From CAWKMN01 sp963850765 (lineage in GTDB: Bacteria > Chloroflexota > Anaerolineae > Aggregatilineales > Aggregatilineaceae), in contig CAWKMN010000003.1 of NCBI GenBank assembly GCA_963850765.1, forward strand, positions 930,001 through 994,000: a stretch of DNA of 64,000 nt, given 5' to 3'. Below, in pieces: positions 56,197 through 63,910 of this stretch. Position numbers and translations under genes: made by a program. Below the pieces are notes generated by a model. The model was not told the DNA's origin, searched no databases, and saw only the letters and a program-made list of their open reading frames with translations. Position 1 is the stretch's first letter, and the number at the start of each line of letters is the position of its first letter.

Positions 56197-56514
56197 TTAA
56201 CCATACCACGCCCGCCGTTTGCGCAGCGAAATACCCGGGCTGGACTCTTCACGCTGCGTGGCGCGCACCCGCCCGCGCGGATCGATGTGAATCTGCCCCG
56301 CCTGCTGCAAGCGCGCGAACTCCTCCGGCGTAATATCGGGGGCCGGCTCGCCGCCGAGACGTTCCAGGCGCGGCCCCAGGTCCTCCGGGCGGCTGTCGGG
56401 TGTCCCGCTGTTTCCCCCGCCCGGAGCCTGCTCGCCAGCGGGCTGCTCTCCGGTTTCGTCCGGCGTCACCGGAACCTCATCGGTTGGGGGAACCGTATTA
56501 TCTGCCATGCTCAT
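56197..56514 (-). CDS. Small disordered protein ending in Gly, in the E2/JAB/E1 operon
   Basis: 105 residues (ATG 56514 or 56508). Composition is rich in Pro, Glu, Asp, Gly, Thr and Arg, with almost no hydrophobic core except a short helix-like stretch DITPEEFARLQQAGQIHID (about 60-78). The C-terminus is basic and ends RRAWYG-stop. It overlaps the E1-like gene by 17 bases and the Nudix gene follows. No beta-grasp fold is visible. Its place suggests a partner, regulator or even disordered modifier (like Pup in character, not sequence) for the conjugation enzymes; this is inference. Confidence 0.55.
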   Translation of the reverse strand: MSMADNTVPPTDEVPVTPDETGEQPAGEQAPGGGNSGTPDSRPEDLGPRLERLGGEPAPDITPEEFARLQQAGQIHIDPRGRVRATQREESSPGISLRKRRAWYG

Positions 56515-57418
56515 GTCCCTCCGTTTGGTCGTCGTCCTGTTCCAGAGTTACGTGGCCCAGGTGCATCAGTTCATCCAGGGATACGCTCGTTTCCTGCGCC
56601 GCAGCCTCCCGGTGCAGATGGCCGCACACCAGACAGTTCGGATCGCGCGGCACCGAGATCCACTCGGCGGCGTACGGCGGCGCGGTCTGCCCCTCGAAGA
56701 TCTCCAGGAACGTGTTGGCGATCACAACCGTGTTGGCGGGCATTTTGCGGTGGGCCTGCGTATCGACCATCAGGTGATTCAGCGCAAAATCGGCCTGCGT
56801 CGCCGCGATCCGAACCACGTGCAGCCACAACCCCGGCTCGGCCGCCAGCGTGCCATCCGGACCGATCATGCCGTAATCCAATTCCTCGTCGGGCACAGAG
56901 TCCGACAGCCCTTCGCGCAGATGCTCGGCCCAACAGGCATAACACGGCCCTTCGTCCGGGTAGATGATGCACACGTCGCCGCCTTCGCCGCGCTCGTACA
57001 CCCCCGCGAAGACCGCCGTCCGCTGGTGCTGGATACATGCCTGATTGATCACATACTTGGGGCCTTCTTTGTCCACCCCCGCCACAACAATATCCATCTG
57101 TGGCAGCAGGTTCAAATGATCCTCGATCTGCCCCACCACGGTGTTGACTTCTGCGGCCGGGTTGCGCTGTTTGATCAGGTCCGCCACGGCTTCGACCTTC
57201 GGCTGGCCCACATAGCGCGCATCGGCGGCATGGCGCACGACGTTGCCGGTTTCGAGCGTGTCGTTGTCGATCAGGATAAATTTGCCCACCCCGCTCATCG
57301 CCAGCGCCACCGCGACGAATCCGCCGCCTGATCCCAGGCCGATGATCCCAACCGTCCGCGTTTGCAGGTAGGCCAGAACGTCTTTGCCCAACAGCTTCTC
57401 TACCCGGTCCCAGTTCAT
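56498..57418 (-). CDS. ThiF/E1-like adenylyltransferase
   Basis: 306 residues. ATP site GLGSGGG (27-33), DNDTLETGN (51-59), Arg62-His63, K74 and D115 match the E1/ThiF/MoeB core that adenylates a ubiquitin-like C-terminus. Two CxxC pairs (C159/C162 and C262/C265) can bind zinc as in MoeB/UBA4-type E1s. C128 is the only Cys in the usual thioester region. It overlaps the JAB gene by 4 bases and follows E2-like and JAB genes, so it probably acts in the same pathway and not in thiamine or molybdopterin synthesis; no thi or moa gene is near. Confidence 0.85.
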   Translation of the reverse strand: MNWDRVEKLLGKDVLAYLQTRTVGIIGLGSGGGFVAVALAMSGVGKFILIDNDTLETGNVVRHAADARYVGQPKVEAVADLIKQRNPAAEVNTVVGQIEDHLNLLPQMDIVVAGVDKEGPKYVINQACIQHQRTAVFAGVYERGEGGDVCIIYPDEGPCYACWAEHLREGLSDSVPDEELDYGMIGPDGTLAAEPGLWLHVVRIAATQADFALNHLMVDTQAHRKMPANTVVIANTFLEIFEGQTAPPYAAEWISVPRDPNCLVCGHLHREAAAQETSVSLDELMHLGHVTLEQDDDQTEGHEHGR

Positions 57419-58650
57419 GTCGGGGTTCCCTCACTCTTGAGCGACTTTTCGAGATGCCATACCAACTCGATCAGCGTGCGCTTCGAGTCCCACGGCCACT
57501 CAGGCATCTGCGTGATCAGCACGGGCCGGGACGCGCTGTAAACCTTCTCGAAGACATCTTCGCCTTCGGCCACGCGCACCAGCGGGGCGACCCGCGCGGC
57601 GGGTGCCTGCGCCGGGTATTCGACCGACGTGACCATCACAAACACCTGATGCGCACCGGGCTTGTAGATCGAGAAGCACATCTCATAGGGCGGCTTACCG
57701 TCGGCATCCCATTGCAGCACGCTGACGATATATCCACCCTGCTTGAGCAGCTCAAATTCCTGCTCAAAACGCTTCGGATGCTGCAGGTGCCACGAGATCG
57801 GCGGCATCCCTGGCAGGCGGTCATCCGGCCAGATGACCGGCGTCACCGGCACAAAATGCTTGCTGCGCTTGCTCATGTACCAGAAATCGATCCGCACGAT
57901 CCAGCCTTCCTTGTCCAGCTTGCGGACAATCGCGTTGGGCGGCGGATTCTTGAGCATCTCCTCCGGGTTCAGCACCTCGGGCGCGGCGGGCTCAATCACG
58001 GCTTCGGCCGGCGGGGTATCAGCCGGGGCGGCCTCCGTGGACGCTTCACCTTCAGCGGGTGCGGCTGGTTCCGAAGCCAACTCAGCGACCGGTTCGGCAG
58101 CAGCCGGTTCGACCGGCACCTGCGGCTCGGTGTTGGCTGGGTGCGGCGGCTTGAGCGAATACATCGTCACGATCGGCACGACCACGTACAGGACCGGCGT
58201 TTCCGTATCGTTGATCATATCGCGGGCGGTCTGCTCGTCTCCCGCAGATGGCTCGGTCATGTCGTCCGGCTGCTTGTGCCAGTCCCCAACGTGCATCAGC
58301 GGCACATCCCATTTCGCCGCCAGCGCGTTGCCATACGACGGGCGGCGCAGCTCGCGGAAGGCTTCCCAATTATCGTGCAGCCAGTTGAAAACGTCTTCCT
58401 GCCAGTCACTGCCCTGCTCGAACATGCCCCAGTGGCGGACGGCCTCATCGCCGGGCCCGATGGTGTCCATCACGTAAATATCCGGTTCGAGCCGCCCGGT
58501 CTGGCCCACGACCAGCCCGATCAGCGCCTCGCCGGTTTCGGGTTCGGGATAGAGCAGCGCGCCGCTCAGCATCTTGTTAAGCACGCGTTCGGCCACGACG
58601 ATGCGCGGCAGCCCACTGTTCGTCTCTGGCAGTTGATCAGACATTACCAT
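57415..58650 (-). CDS. JAB/MPN-like domain protein with RWD/E2-like C-terminal part
   Basis: 411 residues. The N-terminal ~165 residues match the prokaryotic JAB layout: E41 in ETGEALIGLVVG, then VGDWHKQPDDMTEPSAGDEQ, where H125 and D138 occupy JAMM positions but the second His of HxH is Gln127. A Pro/Ala/Glu-rich linker (about 175-240) leads to a C-terminal domain (about 245-411) with FSIYKPGAHQVFVMVTSVEYPAQAPAARV, a beta-strand run ending in YPxxxP as in RWD/E2 folds. It may be a weakened or inactive isopeptidase, or an adaptor. It overlaps both neighbours. Confidence 0.75.
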   Translation of the reverse strand: MVMSDQLPETNSGLPRIVVAERVLNKMLSGALLYPEPETGEALIGLVVGQTGRLEPDIYVMDTIGPGDEAVRHWGMFEQGSDWQEDVFNWLHDNWEAFRELRRPSYGNALAAKWDVPLMHVGDWHKQPDDMTEPSAGDEQTARDMINDTETPVLYVVVPIVTMYSLKPPHPANTEPQVPVEPAAAEPVAELASEPAAPAEGEASTEAAPADTPPAEAVIEPAAPEVLNPEEMLKNPPPNAIVRKLDKEGWIVRIDFWYMSKRSKHFVPVTPVIWPDDRLPGMPPISWHLQHPKRFEQEFELLKQGGYIVSVLQWDADGKPPYEMCFSIYKPGAHQVFVMVTSVEYPAQAPAARVAPLVRVAEGEDVFEKVYSASRPVLITQMPEWPWDSKRTLIELVWHLEKSLKSEGTPT

Positions 58651-59123
58651 CGTCTCCTGTCTTGCCCGCGCGCCTTCTTGGGCGGCATACGCTCCTCAAC
58701 GCCCGGCCAGGTTCCGGTGGCCCGCCACGTATAATAGGCGTAGAGCCACTGGATCGCCCAGCCGGCGACCGTCACCGCGGTGGATGTGCTCGGGTTCCAG
58801 CCATACGTCACCCCATCTTTCGGGTTGAACAGGCATAACTGCCCGTCCTCGAACTGGTGTTTCTCGCTGTAGACGTTTGGTTTGAGCACATAGGCCTCGG
58901 CCGGGCGGTTGGGATAGCCCTCCACATACACAATTTTGAGCGTGTGAACCTGCTCGGGAATGCCGCGCAAATTGATCTCCACATCGCCCAGCCAGTAGAG
59001 TTCGCCGCGCTTGGGCACTACCAGCCGGAACGTGTCGGCAAACGTCGCGCGCATCATCTCCACTTCCAACCGGAGGCGGCTTGATACGCGATCATGCGTC
59101 CCCCACCAGTCTTCTTTCGCCAT
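58644..59123 (-). CDS. E2-like (UBC-fold) ubiquitin-conjugating enzyme homologue
   Basis: 159 residues. The UBC signature is visible: VEGYPNRPAEAYVLKPNVYSE (68-86, YPxxxP then PNV in place of HPN), GQLCLF with candidate catalytic Cys97, and GWNPSTSTAVTVAGWAIQWLYAYYTW (108-133), matching the W-x-P-x-x-T segment and following helix. It is the first gene of the E2-JAB-E1 run; JAB starts 7 bases before its end. An active E2 would carry a modifier thioester on Cys97. No E3 is visible nearby. Confidence 0.75.
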   Translation of the reverse strand: MAKEDWWGTHDRVSSRLRLEVEMMRATFADTFRLVVPKRGELYWLGDVEINLRGIPEQVHTLKIVYVEGYPNRPAEAYVLKPNVYSEKHQFEDGQLCLFNPKDGVTYGWNPSTSTAVTVAGWAIQWLYAYYTWRATGTWPGVEERMPPKKARGQDRRRW

Positions 59124-59334
59124 ACCCCCAACTCCTGTTAGAGTGTGTGACTGTACTTTTAGCCCCAGCTTTCAGCCTTTCAGCCCTCAAGCCAAGAACG
59201 AGGAGCACCAACAAGCACTCTCCACTCTGTGTTGAATGATGCCCAACTCGCGGCATTCAGCTAATAATCACGAGCTAAAGCCTTGCTGATCGCTGACCGC
59301 TGATAGCTGACTGTCTTTAACGATCAGTTTAAGC
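59124..59334. other. Gap between E2-like and membrane paralogue genes
   Basis: 211 bases with low-complexity AGC/CTGA-type repeats (for example CTGATCGCTGACCGCTGATAG). No gene. It could hold the promoter of the E2 operon; no strong boxes are seen. Confidence 0.45.
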
Positions 59335-60003
59335 CTATTCTTCCTGATCGGCCAATAAATCGGACAGGCTGACCGATCCGCGCGATTTGGCGCGTAACGC
59401 CTGCTGCAACGCCGGCGAAATCTCCCCATCCGCGCCGATATACGGCTGGATCTCCCCGCCGCCGACCTGCTCCCAGCCAAACGGATGCAGGGCCAGCAGC
59501 GCATTCCCCGCCGTTACGTGCAAGCGCCACTGTCCCGGCGCGATCGTCTTGCCGCGCAGGGGGAGCCAGGTGCTCGGCAGCAGCACGTTGTCGCCCGGTT
59601 CGAGATCGTATTCGGCCTCGTCGGCATAGCGCAGCCGCCCGTCGACGTCCAGCAGTTCAAACCGCACCTGCCCGCGTGCCTGATGGGGCAGCCACAGTTC
59701 GATAAAGGGGCGCAGAAAATGCGTATCGACCAGCACATCGCCGTAGCGGATCAACTTCGGCTCATCGGAGTGGCGGTAAGCCAGCAGCCCAATATCGGCC
59801 ACCTCGACGTAGCCTTCACCCCCTTCGTACCCGGCCCGCCGCATAGCATCCAGCGCGGCCCGGCTGGTCTCGACCTCGCGCCGCAAACGGGAACGGCGAG
59901 GCGAACGGGTGCCCGAACGCCTCCGCCCATCCGCGACGGACAGCAGGCCCATCAGCAGCAGCACGAAGAGGATGATAACCACGATAAACAATATCATGCC
60001 CAT
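59335..60003 (-). CDS. Membrane-anchored beta-rich protein, paralogue A
   Basis: 222 residues. One N-terminal membrane helix (about 3-23), an Arg-rich stretch, then a beta-rich domain (about 55-195). Motif-like pieces are VADIGLLAYR, RGQVRFELLDVDGRLRYADEAEYDLEPGDNVLLPSTWLPLRG and GQWRLHVTAGNALLALHPFGW. The C-terminus is SLSDLLADQEE. The same layout and end (LSLEELLRQQS) occur in the gene just upstream. Function unknown. The neighbouring E2/JAB/E1 genes lie on the same strand, so these may be targets or partners. Confidence 0.7.
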   Translation of the reverse strand: MGMILFIVVIILFVLLLMGLLSVADGRRRSGTRSPRRSRLRREVETSRAALDAMRRAGYEGGEGYVEVADIGLLAYRHSDEPKLIRYGDVLVDTHFLRPFIELWLPHQARGQVRFELLDVDGRLRYADEAEYDLEPGDNVLLPSTWLPLRGKTIAPGQWRLHVTAGNALLALHPFGWEQVGGGEIQPYIGADGEISPALQQALRAKSRGSVSLSDLLADQEE

Positions 60004-60016
60004 GATGGTTTCCGGC

Positions 60017-60796
60017 TCAAGTCTGATGCTGTTCGCGGCTTTGCTGGCGCAGCAGTTCTTCCAGGCTCAGCGGCAGAGACTCGTCGTCCTCTTCGGTCCG
60101 CCACACCCGTTCGCGCAGGATCTCGCCGTCGGTGCTCATCTGCTGGCGGCGGGCGGCCAGCGAGGGGGACAGATTAAAGTGGTGAATCCCTAACACACCG
60201 GCATCGACGATCACCTGCGTACTCCAACTCCCCGCCTGCAGCTTATCCGCCTGCTTGCGGATCGGGAAGCGGTAGTCCGGCAGCAGGATATTTTCGCCGG
60301 CCTGGAGCCATTTTTCATCTTCGTAGACAAAATGAACCTTGCCCTTTTCATCCCGGATCTCGAACCGGATATGGCCAAGCCGTGCGCCCAACCCTTCCGG
60401 CACATGGATGATCGCAAACGGCCGCACGCCGTCGTCATCCACCGAGATAAAACGGCCCCGGCGCAGCGAGACGCCGTCCGGGCGCTGCTCATCCACGATC
60501 AGGCCCACGTCCATCAGCCGGATCAGCGAATCAAAGTCGGGATGCAGGCGGGCGCGGGCCATGGCTTCGCGTGCGATCTCGGTGGCTTCGGCGGGGCGTT
60601 CCGTGCGCGACGAGAGGGACTCCAGTACGCTGCCAAGCTGGACGTTGCGGGCTACGAGCAGGACCACACCCAGATAGGCCGCCAGCAGGGCCGCGCCGAT
60701 CTCGTTCGAAATACCGCCGGCCGTCATCGCCAGGCCCAGCGCAACACCAACTATGAACAGCCAGACCAGTGTGCCGCGATAACTCTGTCTAAACAT
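60017..60796 (-). CDS. Membrane-anchored beta-rich protein, paralogue B
   Basis: 259 residues. Two N-terminal membrane helices (about 10-28 and 33-50), a helical linker (GSVLESLSSRTERPAEATEIAREAMARARLHPD), and a beta-rich domain like paralogue A: LMDVGLIVDEQ, IRFEIRDEKGKVHFVYEDEKWLQAGENILLPDYRFPIRKQ and GSWSTQVIVDAGVLGIHHFNL. The C-terminal motif is LSLEELLRQQ. It lies 13 bases before paralogue A. Function unknown. Confidence 0.7.
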   Translation of the reverse strand: MFRQSYRGTLVWLFIVGVALGLAMTAGGISNEIGAALLAAYLGVVLLVARNVQLGSVLESLSSRTERPAEATEIAREAMARARLHPDFDSLIRLMDVGLIVDEQRPDGVSLRRGRFISVDDDGVRPFAIIHVPEGLGARLGHIRFEIRDEKGKVHFVYEDEKWLQAGENILLPDYRFPIRKQADKLQAGSWSTQVIVDAGVLGIHHFNLSPSLAARRQQMSTDGEILRERVWRTEEDDESLPLSLEELLRQQSREQHQT

Positions 60797-60919
60797 GGTG
60801 GTTTACCTCGAATCAGCCCTATCATACCATGCAGCATATCACAACAGGGTCCGAATTTTTAGGGTCTGCACCTCTTCCTATGTATTTACGCCCAAAAACA
60901 CCGTGGGTTGCATCCAGTC

Positions 60920-60948
60920 TGGACAAAGCCCTCTCGCTTTGGTACAAT
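60920..60948 (+). promoter_or_regulatory. Sigma-A promoter of rpsT
   Basis: TGGACA (60920-60925), 17 bases, TACAAT (60943-60948). Confidence 0.7.
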
Positions 60949-60993
60949 GCGCAACCGATGACATTAGGTTTGAAGAACGCTGGAGATTTTCTG

Positions 60994-61266
60994 GTGGCTA
61001 ATCATAAATCTGCTCTCAAGCGTATTCGCAGCTCCGAGAAGAAACGCCTCCGTAACCGGGTCGTTCGCTCGCGCACGCGCACCGAACTGAAAAAAGCCCG
61101 CGCGACCATCGACGGCGGCGATCTCAACAGCGCCGCTCAGGCAACTCGTGAAGCGATCCGCCAGCTTGACAAGGCTGTGACCAAGGGCGTCCTGCATCGT
61201 AACAATGCGGCACGGCGCAAAAGCCGGTTGATGAAGCGGCTGGCCGAACTACAAGCCAAGTCCTGA
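60994..61266 (+). CDS. rpsT: 30S ribosomal protein S20
   Basis: 90 residues from GTG 60994 (GGAG 8 bases upstream). The sequence starts MANHKSALKRIRSSEKKRLRNRVVRSR and is the usual helical, basic S20 that binds 16S rRNA. The open frame to 60829 upstream is out of character. A promoter and a terminator bracket it, so it is monocistronic. Confidence 0.95.
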   Translation: MANHKSALKRIRSSEKKRLRNRVVRSRTRTELKKARATIDGGDLNSAAQATREAIRQLDKAVTKGVLHRNNAARRKSRLMKRLAELQAKS

Positions 61267-61298
61267 CATCGGCTGCTGGTTCAGACCGATTACAGAGG

Positions 61299-61321
61299 GG
61301 CATCCTGCAGGATGCCTTTTT
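61299..61321 (+). terminator. Rho-independent terminator after rpsT
   Basis: GGCATCC, loop TGCA, GGATGCC, then TTTTT. Confidence 0.9.
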
Positions 61322-61331
61322 GTGTTTATGG

Positions 61332-62036
61332 TCATTCAACCGTTGGTGACTCGTCCGTTGCGTCGCTGGGCGGCTCCGGGAGCAGGAAACAGTAGCCCTG
61401 ACCCCGCACCGTGGTCAGATATTGAGGCTTACGCGGATCCGGCTCAATCACCTTGCGCAGCCACCGGATATGAACGTCCAGCGTGCGGGTATCGCCAATA
61501 TAATCCGTGTCCCACACCTTCTGCATGATCTCCTTGCGCCCGAGGATTTGTTCGCGGTTCTCGATGAAGAGCGCCAGCAGCAGCGCGAGCTTGGGCGTCA
61601 GTTTCTTTTCGACCCAGGGCGTCGTCAGCATTTGCTGTTCCAGGTTCAGGCTGAAGGGTCCGGCTTCGAGCACCGGGCTTTCTTCGGGAATCACGACGAC
61701 CAGATGGTTGATCCGGTTGGTCAGCTTGCGAATAGTAAACGGCTGAATCAGCACCACATCCGCCAGACTGGGGCCCGCCACAAGGTCCTCCGCGCGGATA
61801 TGGATGATCGGCAGCGCGCCAAGTGCCGCGCGCAGATTGGCACAGATCCGGTCGCCGGAGGTGCGAAGTGAGGCGGCATCCACGATCACGACGTCGGGCC
61901 GGCGGCTTGCCGCCAGGATCAGCCCCTGTTTGCCCGAATGGGCGGTCTGAACCTGGTACTTCCGCTTGAGCGCGGTGGCAAACGACTCGCCGTTGTCACG
62001 CTCATTTTCGATCAGCAGAACTTTAATCGGCCTCAT
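61332..62036 (-). CDS. Atypical OmpR-type response regulator with degenerate receiver
   Basis: 234 residues. The receiver keeps D53 (VVIVDAAS) and the first acidic residue (E10), but has N11 in place of the second acid and Q98 (VLIQPFT) where the conserved Lys should be, so phospho-switching is doubtful. The winged-helix output domain (about 120-225) is intact: TPKLALLLALFIENREQILGRKEIMQKVW...TLDVHIRWLRKVIEPDPRKPQYLTTVRGQGYCF. It is probably a DNA-binding regulator controlled by other means. No kinase adjoins it. The start is at 62036 with no strong ribosome site seen. Confidence 0.83.
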   Translation of the reverse strand: MRPIKVLLIENERDNGESFATALKRKYQVQTAHSGKQGLILAASRRPDVVIVDAASLRTSGDRICANLRAALGALPIIHIRAEDLVAGPSLADVVLIQPFTIRKLTNRINHLVVVIPEESPVLEAGPFSLNLEQQMLTTPWVEKKLTPKLALLLALFIENREQILGRKEIMQKVWDTDYIGDTRTLDVHIRWLRKVIEPDPRKPQYLTTVRGQGYCFLLPEPPSDATDESPTVE

Positions 62037-62387
62037 CAGATTTCACCCTGCGGCAATCCGCGCCAGCACAGTTCAGATTATAGTCTCGGCCCGGTGCCCA
62101 CGAAAGTTAATAGATTAAGAAGTGGTCCGAACACGCTCCTATTCAGGAGTTGCATTCGCCTGCATTTTTCCACATGGCTGCCCGGTGCTGTTCCAACACA
62201 CGGGGAAAAGAGTTCCGTTGGCTGAAGAAAAAAATCCGCCTGCCTACCCCTCATAAGAAGCAGAAACGGCAGAACTGGGGCATAATCATCATGGTCAATC
62301 ATACCTGAAACAGAGGAGATTTTAAAGTGCCTTCCCGAACCTGAGGCCTGCCTGGTCAGGTTCACGTCGTGCAACGAAGGGAAAGAA
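62037..62387. promoter_or_regulatory. Divergent region with a 27-bp palindrome
   Basis: 351 bases with no gene. GAACCTGA (62337-62344) and TCAGGTTC (62356-62363) form a perfect 8-bp inverted repeat with an 11-base spacer, 24 bases before ATG 62388. It could be an operator or a leader hairpin. A GAGGAG box at about 62314 precedes a GTG with only five codons. Confidence 0.5.
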
Positions 62388-63557
62388 ATGGCTCTTATTA
62401 TCCAACAACTTGCCGACGCGCTGGCCCCGGTCCGCGCCGGACTTGATGTCCCCTCGATCGTGCAGAGCGCCATCACCATCCAGCAGATCCCCGCCCCCAC
62501 CTTCGCGGAAAAGCAGCGCGCGGAATTCATCCGGGATGATTTCATCCGGTTGGGCTTGCAGGATGTCGAGCTTGACGACATGGTTAACGTCTATGGCCGC
62601 TGGCCCGGCACCGATCCCGGCCGGCCGGCAGTGCTGGTATCGGCGCACACCGATACGGTATTTCCTCCCGATACGGATCTGGCGGTGCGCCATGAAGGCG
62701 AGCGAATCTGCGGGCCGGGTCTGGGCGATAACAGCCTGGGGGTGGCCGGACTGCTGACGCTGCTGAAGACCCTTCACACGCACGATCTGCACCCGGCAGC
62801 CGATCTCTGGCTGGCGGCGAACAGCCGCGAGGAGGGGTTAGGCGATCTGGGCGGGATCCGGGCCATCTGGCACAAACTCGGCCCCCGGCTGGGCGCGGCG
62901 GTCGTCATCGAAGGGATGGCGCTCGGACGGATCTACCACGCCGGAATCGCCGTGCGGCGGCTGCGTATCGTCTGCCAATCGCCGGGCGGCCATAGCTGGC
63001 TGCATTTTGGCCGGCCGAGCGCGATCCACGGGCTGATCGAGTTGGGCGCGCAGATCATCGCGATCCACCCGCCCGAACAGCCGCGCACCACGTACAATAT
63101 TGGCCTGATCGGGGGCGGACACTCGGTGAACAGTCTCGCGACGTCAGCGGAGCTGTATCTCGACCTGCGCTCGGAAACTCCCGATGGGCTGGCCGCGCTC
63201 GAACAGCAGGTTCACCAGATGATGCAGGCGCTGCACCGTCCGGGCTATTATGAGTTTGCCAGCACGCTTGTCGGGGATCGTCCTGCCGGCTCGATCAGCA
63301 CCAGTCATCCCCTGGTGCAGATGGCCGCCGCTGCGCTGGACGTCATCGGGTACAAGCCGACGTATGAAACGGGCAGCACGGATGCGAACGTACTGCTGGC
63401 GAACGGCCTGCCGACCGTCACGATCGGCGTGTCTCATGGCGGCAACGCGCACCGGCTGGACGAATACATCGAGACCGGCCCGGTTGTGGCTGGCGTCTGG
63501 CATCTGATCCTGCTGGTGCTGGCGGCGGCCGGTTGGACGCCAGATGGATCGCGCTAA
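62388..63557 (+). CDS. M20-family metallohydrolase
   Basis: 389 residues. The metal and catalytic set is present: H in VSAHTDTVFPPD, D in GLGDNSLGVAGLL, the Glu pair in NSREEGLGDLGG, E in VVIEGMALG, and the late His in VSHGGNAHRLDE. The lid domain motif GGHSWLHFGRPSAIHGLIELG is typical of M20 peptidases such as PepT/CPG2 relatives. It cleaves a peptide or amide bond in the cytoplasm; substrate unknown. AAGGGA precedes the ATG. Confidence 0.87.
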   Translation: MALIIQQLADALAPVRAGLDVPSIVQSAITIQQIPAPTFAEKQRAEFIRDDFIRLGLQDVELDDMVNVYGRWPGTDPGRPAVLVSAHTDTVFPPDTDLAVRHEGERICGPGLGDNSLGVAGLLTLLKTLHTHDLHPAADLWLAANSREEGLGDLGGIRAIWHKLGPRLGAAVVIEGMALGRIYHAGIAVRRLRIVCQSPGGHSWLHFGRPSAIHGLIELGAQIIAIHPPEQPRTTYNIGLIGGGHSVNSLATSAELYLDLRSETPDGLAALEQQVHQMMQALHRPGYYEFASTLVGDRPAGSISTSHPLVQMAAAALDVIGYKPTYETGSTDANVLLANGLPTVTIGVSHGGNAHRLDEYIETGPVVAGVWHLILLVLAAAGWTPDGSR

Positions 63558-63763
63558 GCTTCCGGCTTGCCCGGTGACGATTCCAGCCAGTTCTGCACGA
63601 ACTGGACCAGACTTTCCACGCCCTGAATCCCCCGTTCGGTGCCCGACTGCACATGCAGCGCCGTGCCGCGCCAGTCGGGATCGCGCTCCGACGGTGCTTG
63701 TGGTTCACGCCACAGCCGCACGATGAACGTCGCGGCCTCATAATCCCCGGTAGTCTGTTTCAT
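63554..63763 (-). CDS. Small conserved hypothetical protein (RLWRE...WRG...HVQSG)
   Basis: 69 residues from ATG 63763 with AAAGGGG upstream. The pattern FIVRLWREPQ, WRGTALHVQSGTERGIQGVESLVQFVQNWL resembles a family of small proteins seen in Chloroflexota and cyanobacteria. No function is known to me. It overlaps the convergent M20 gene by 4 bases. Confidence 0.65.
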   Translation of the reverse strand: MKQTTGDYEAATFIVRLWREPQAPSERDPDWRGTALHVQSGTERGIQGVESLVQFVQNWLESSPGKPEA

Positions 63764-63874
63764 CTGGCTGCCCCTTTCACGGTAATCACGAACCATCCCC
63801 AGTCTAGCGGCAGTCCGTGACCAGAGCGTGACTGGTTTTGTGCTCGCACGGTTTGCGCTGAACCCGCTCGTTAC

Positions 63875-63880
63875 TATAAT
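63875..63880 (+). promoter_or_regulatory. -10 box for the gene at the window end
   Basis: TATAAT at 63875-63880, 31 bases before ATG 63911, with a weak TTGCGC 16 bases upstream. Confidence 0.45.
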
Positions 63881-63910
63881 CACCGTAATCCTTTCACTGG
63901 AGCGAATGCT

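Noticed and set aside
56498..57418. Assignment of the E1-like gene as thiF or moeB
   Set aside because: No thiS/thiG or moaD/moaE genes are near, and it is locked in an operon with E2- and JAB-like genes.
62314..62345. Possible five-codon leader peptide (GTG) with a GAGGAG site before the M20 gene
   Set aside because: Too short to support by sequence alone, and no attenuator follows; the palindrome there is reported instead.
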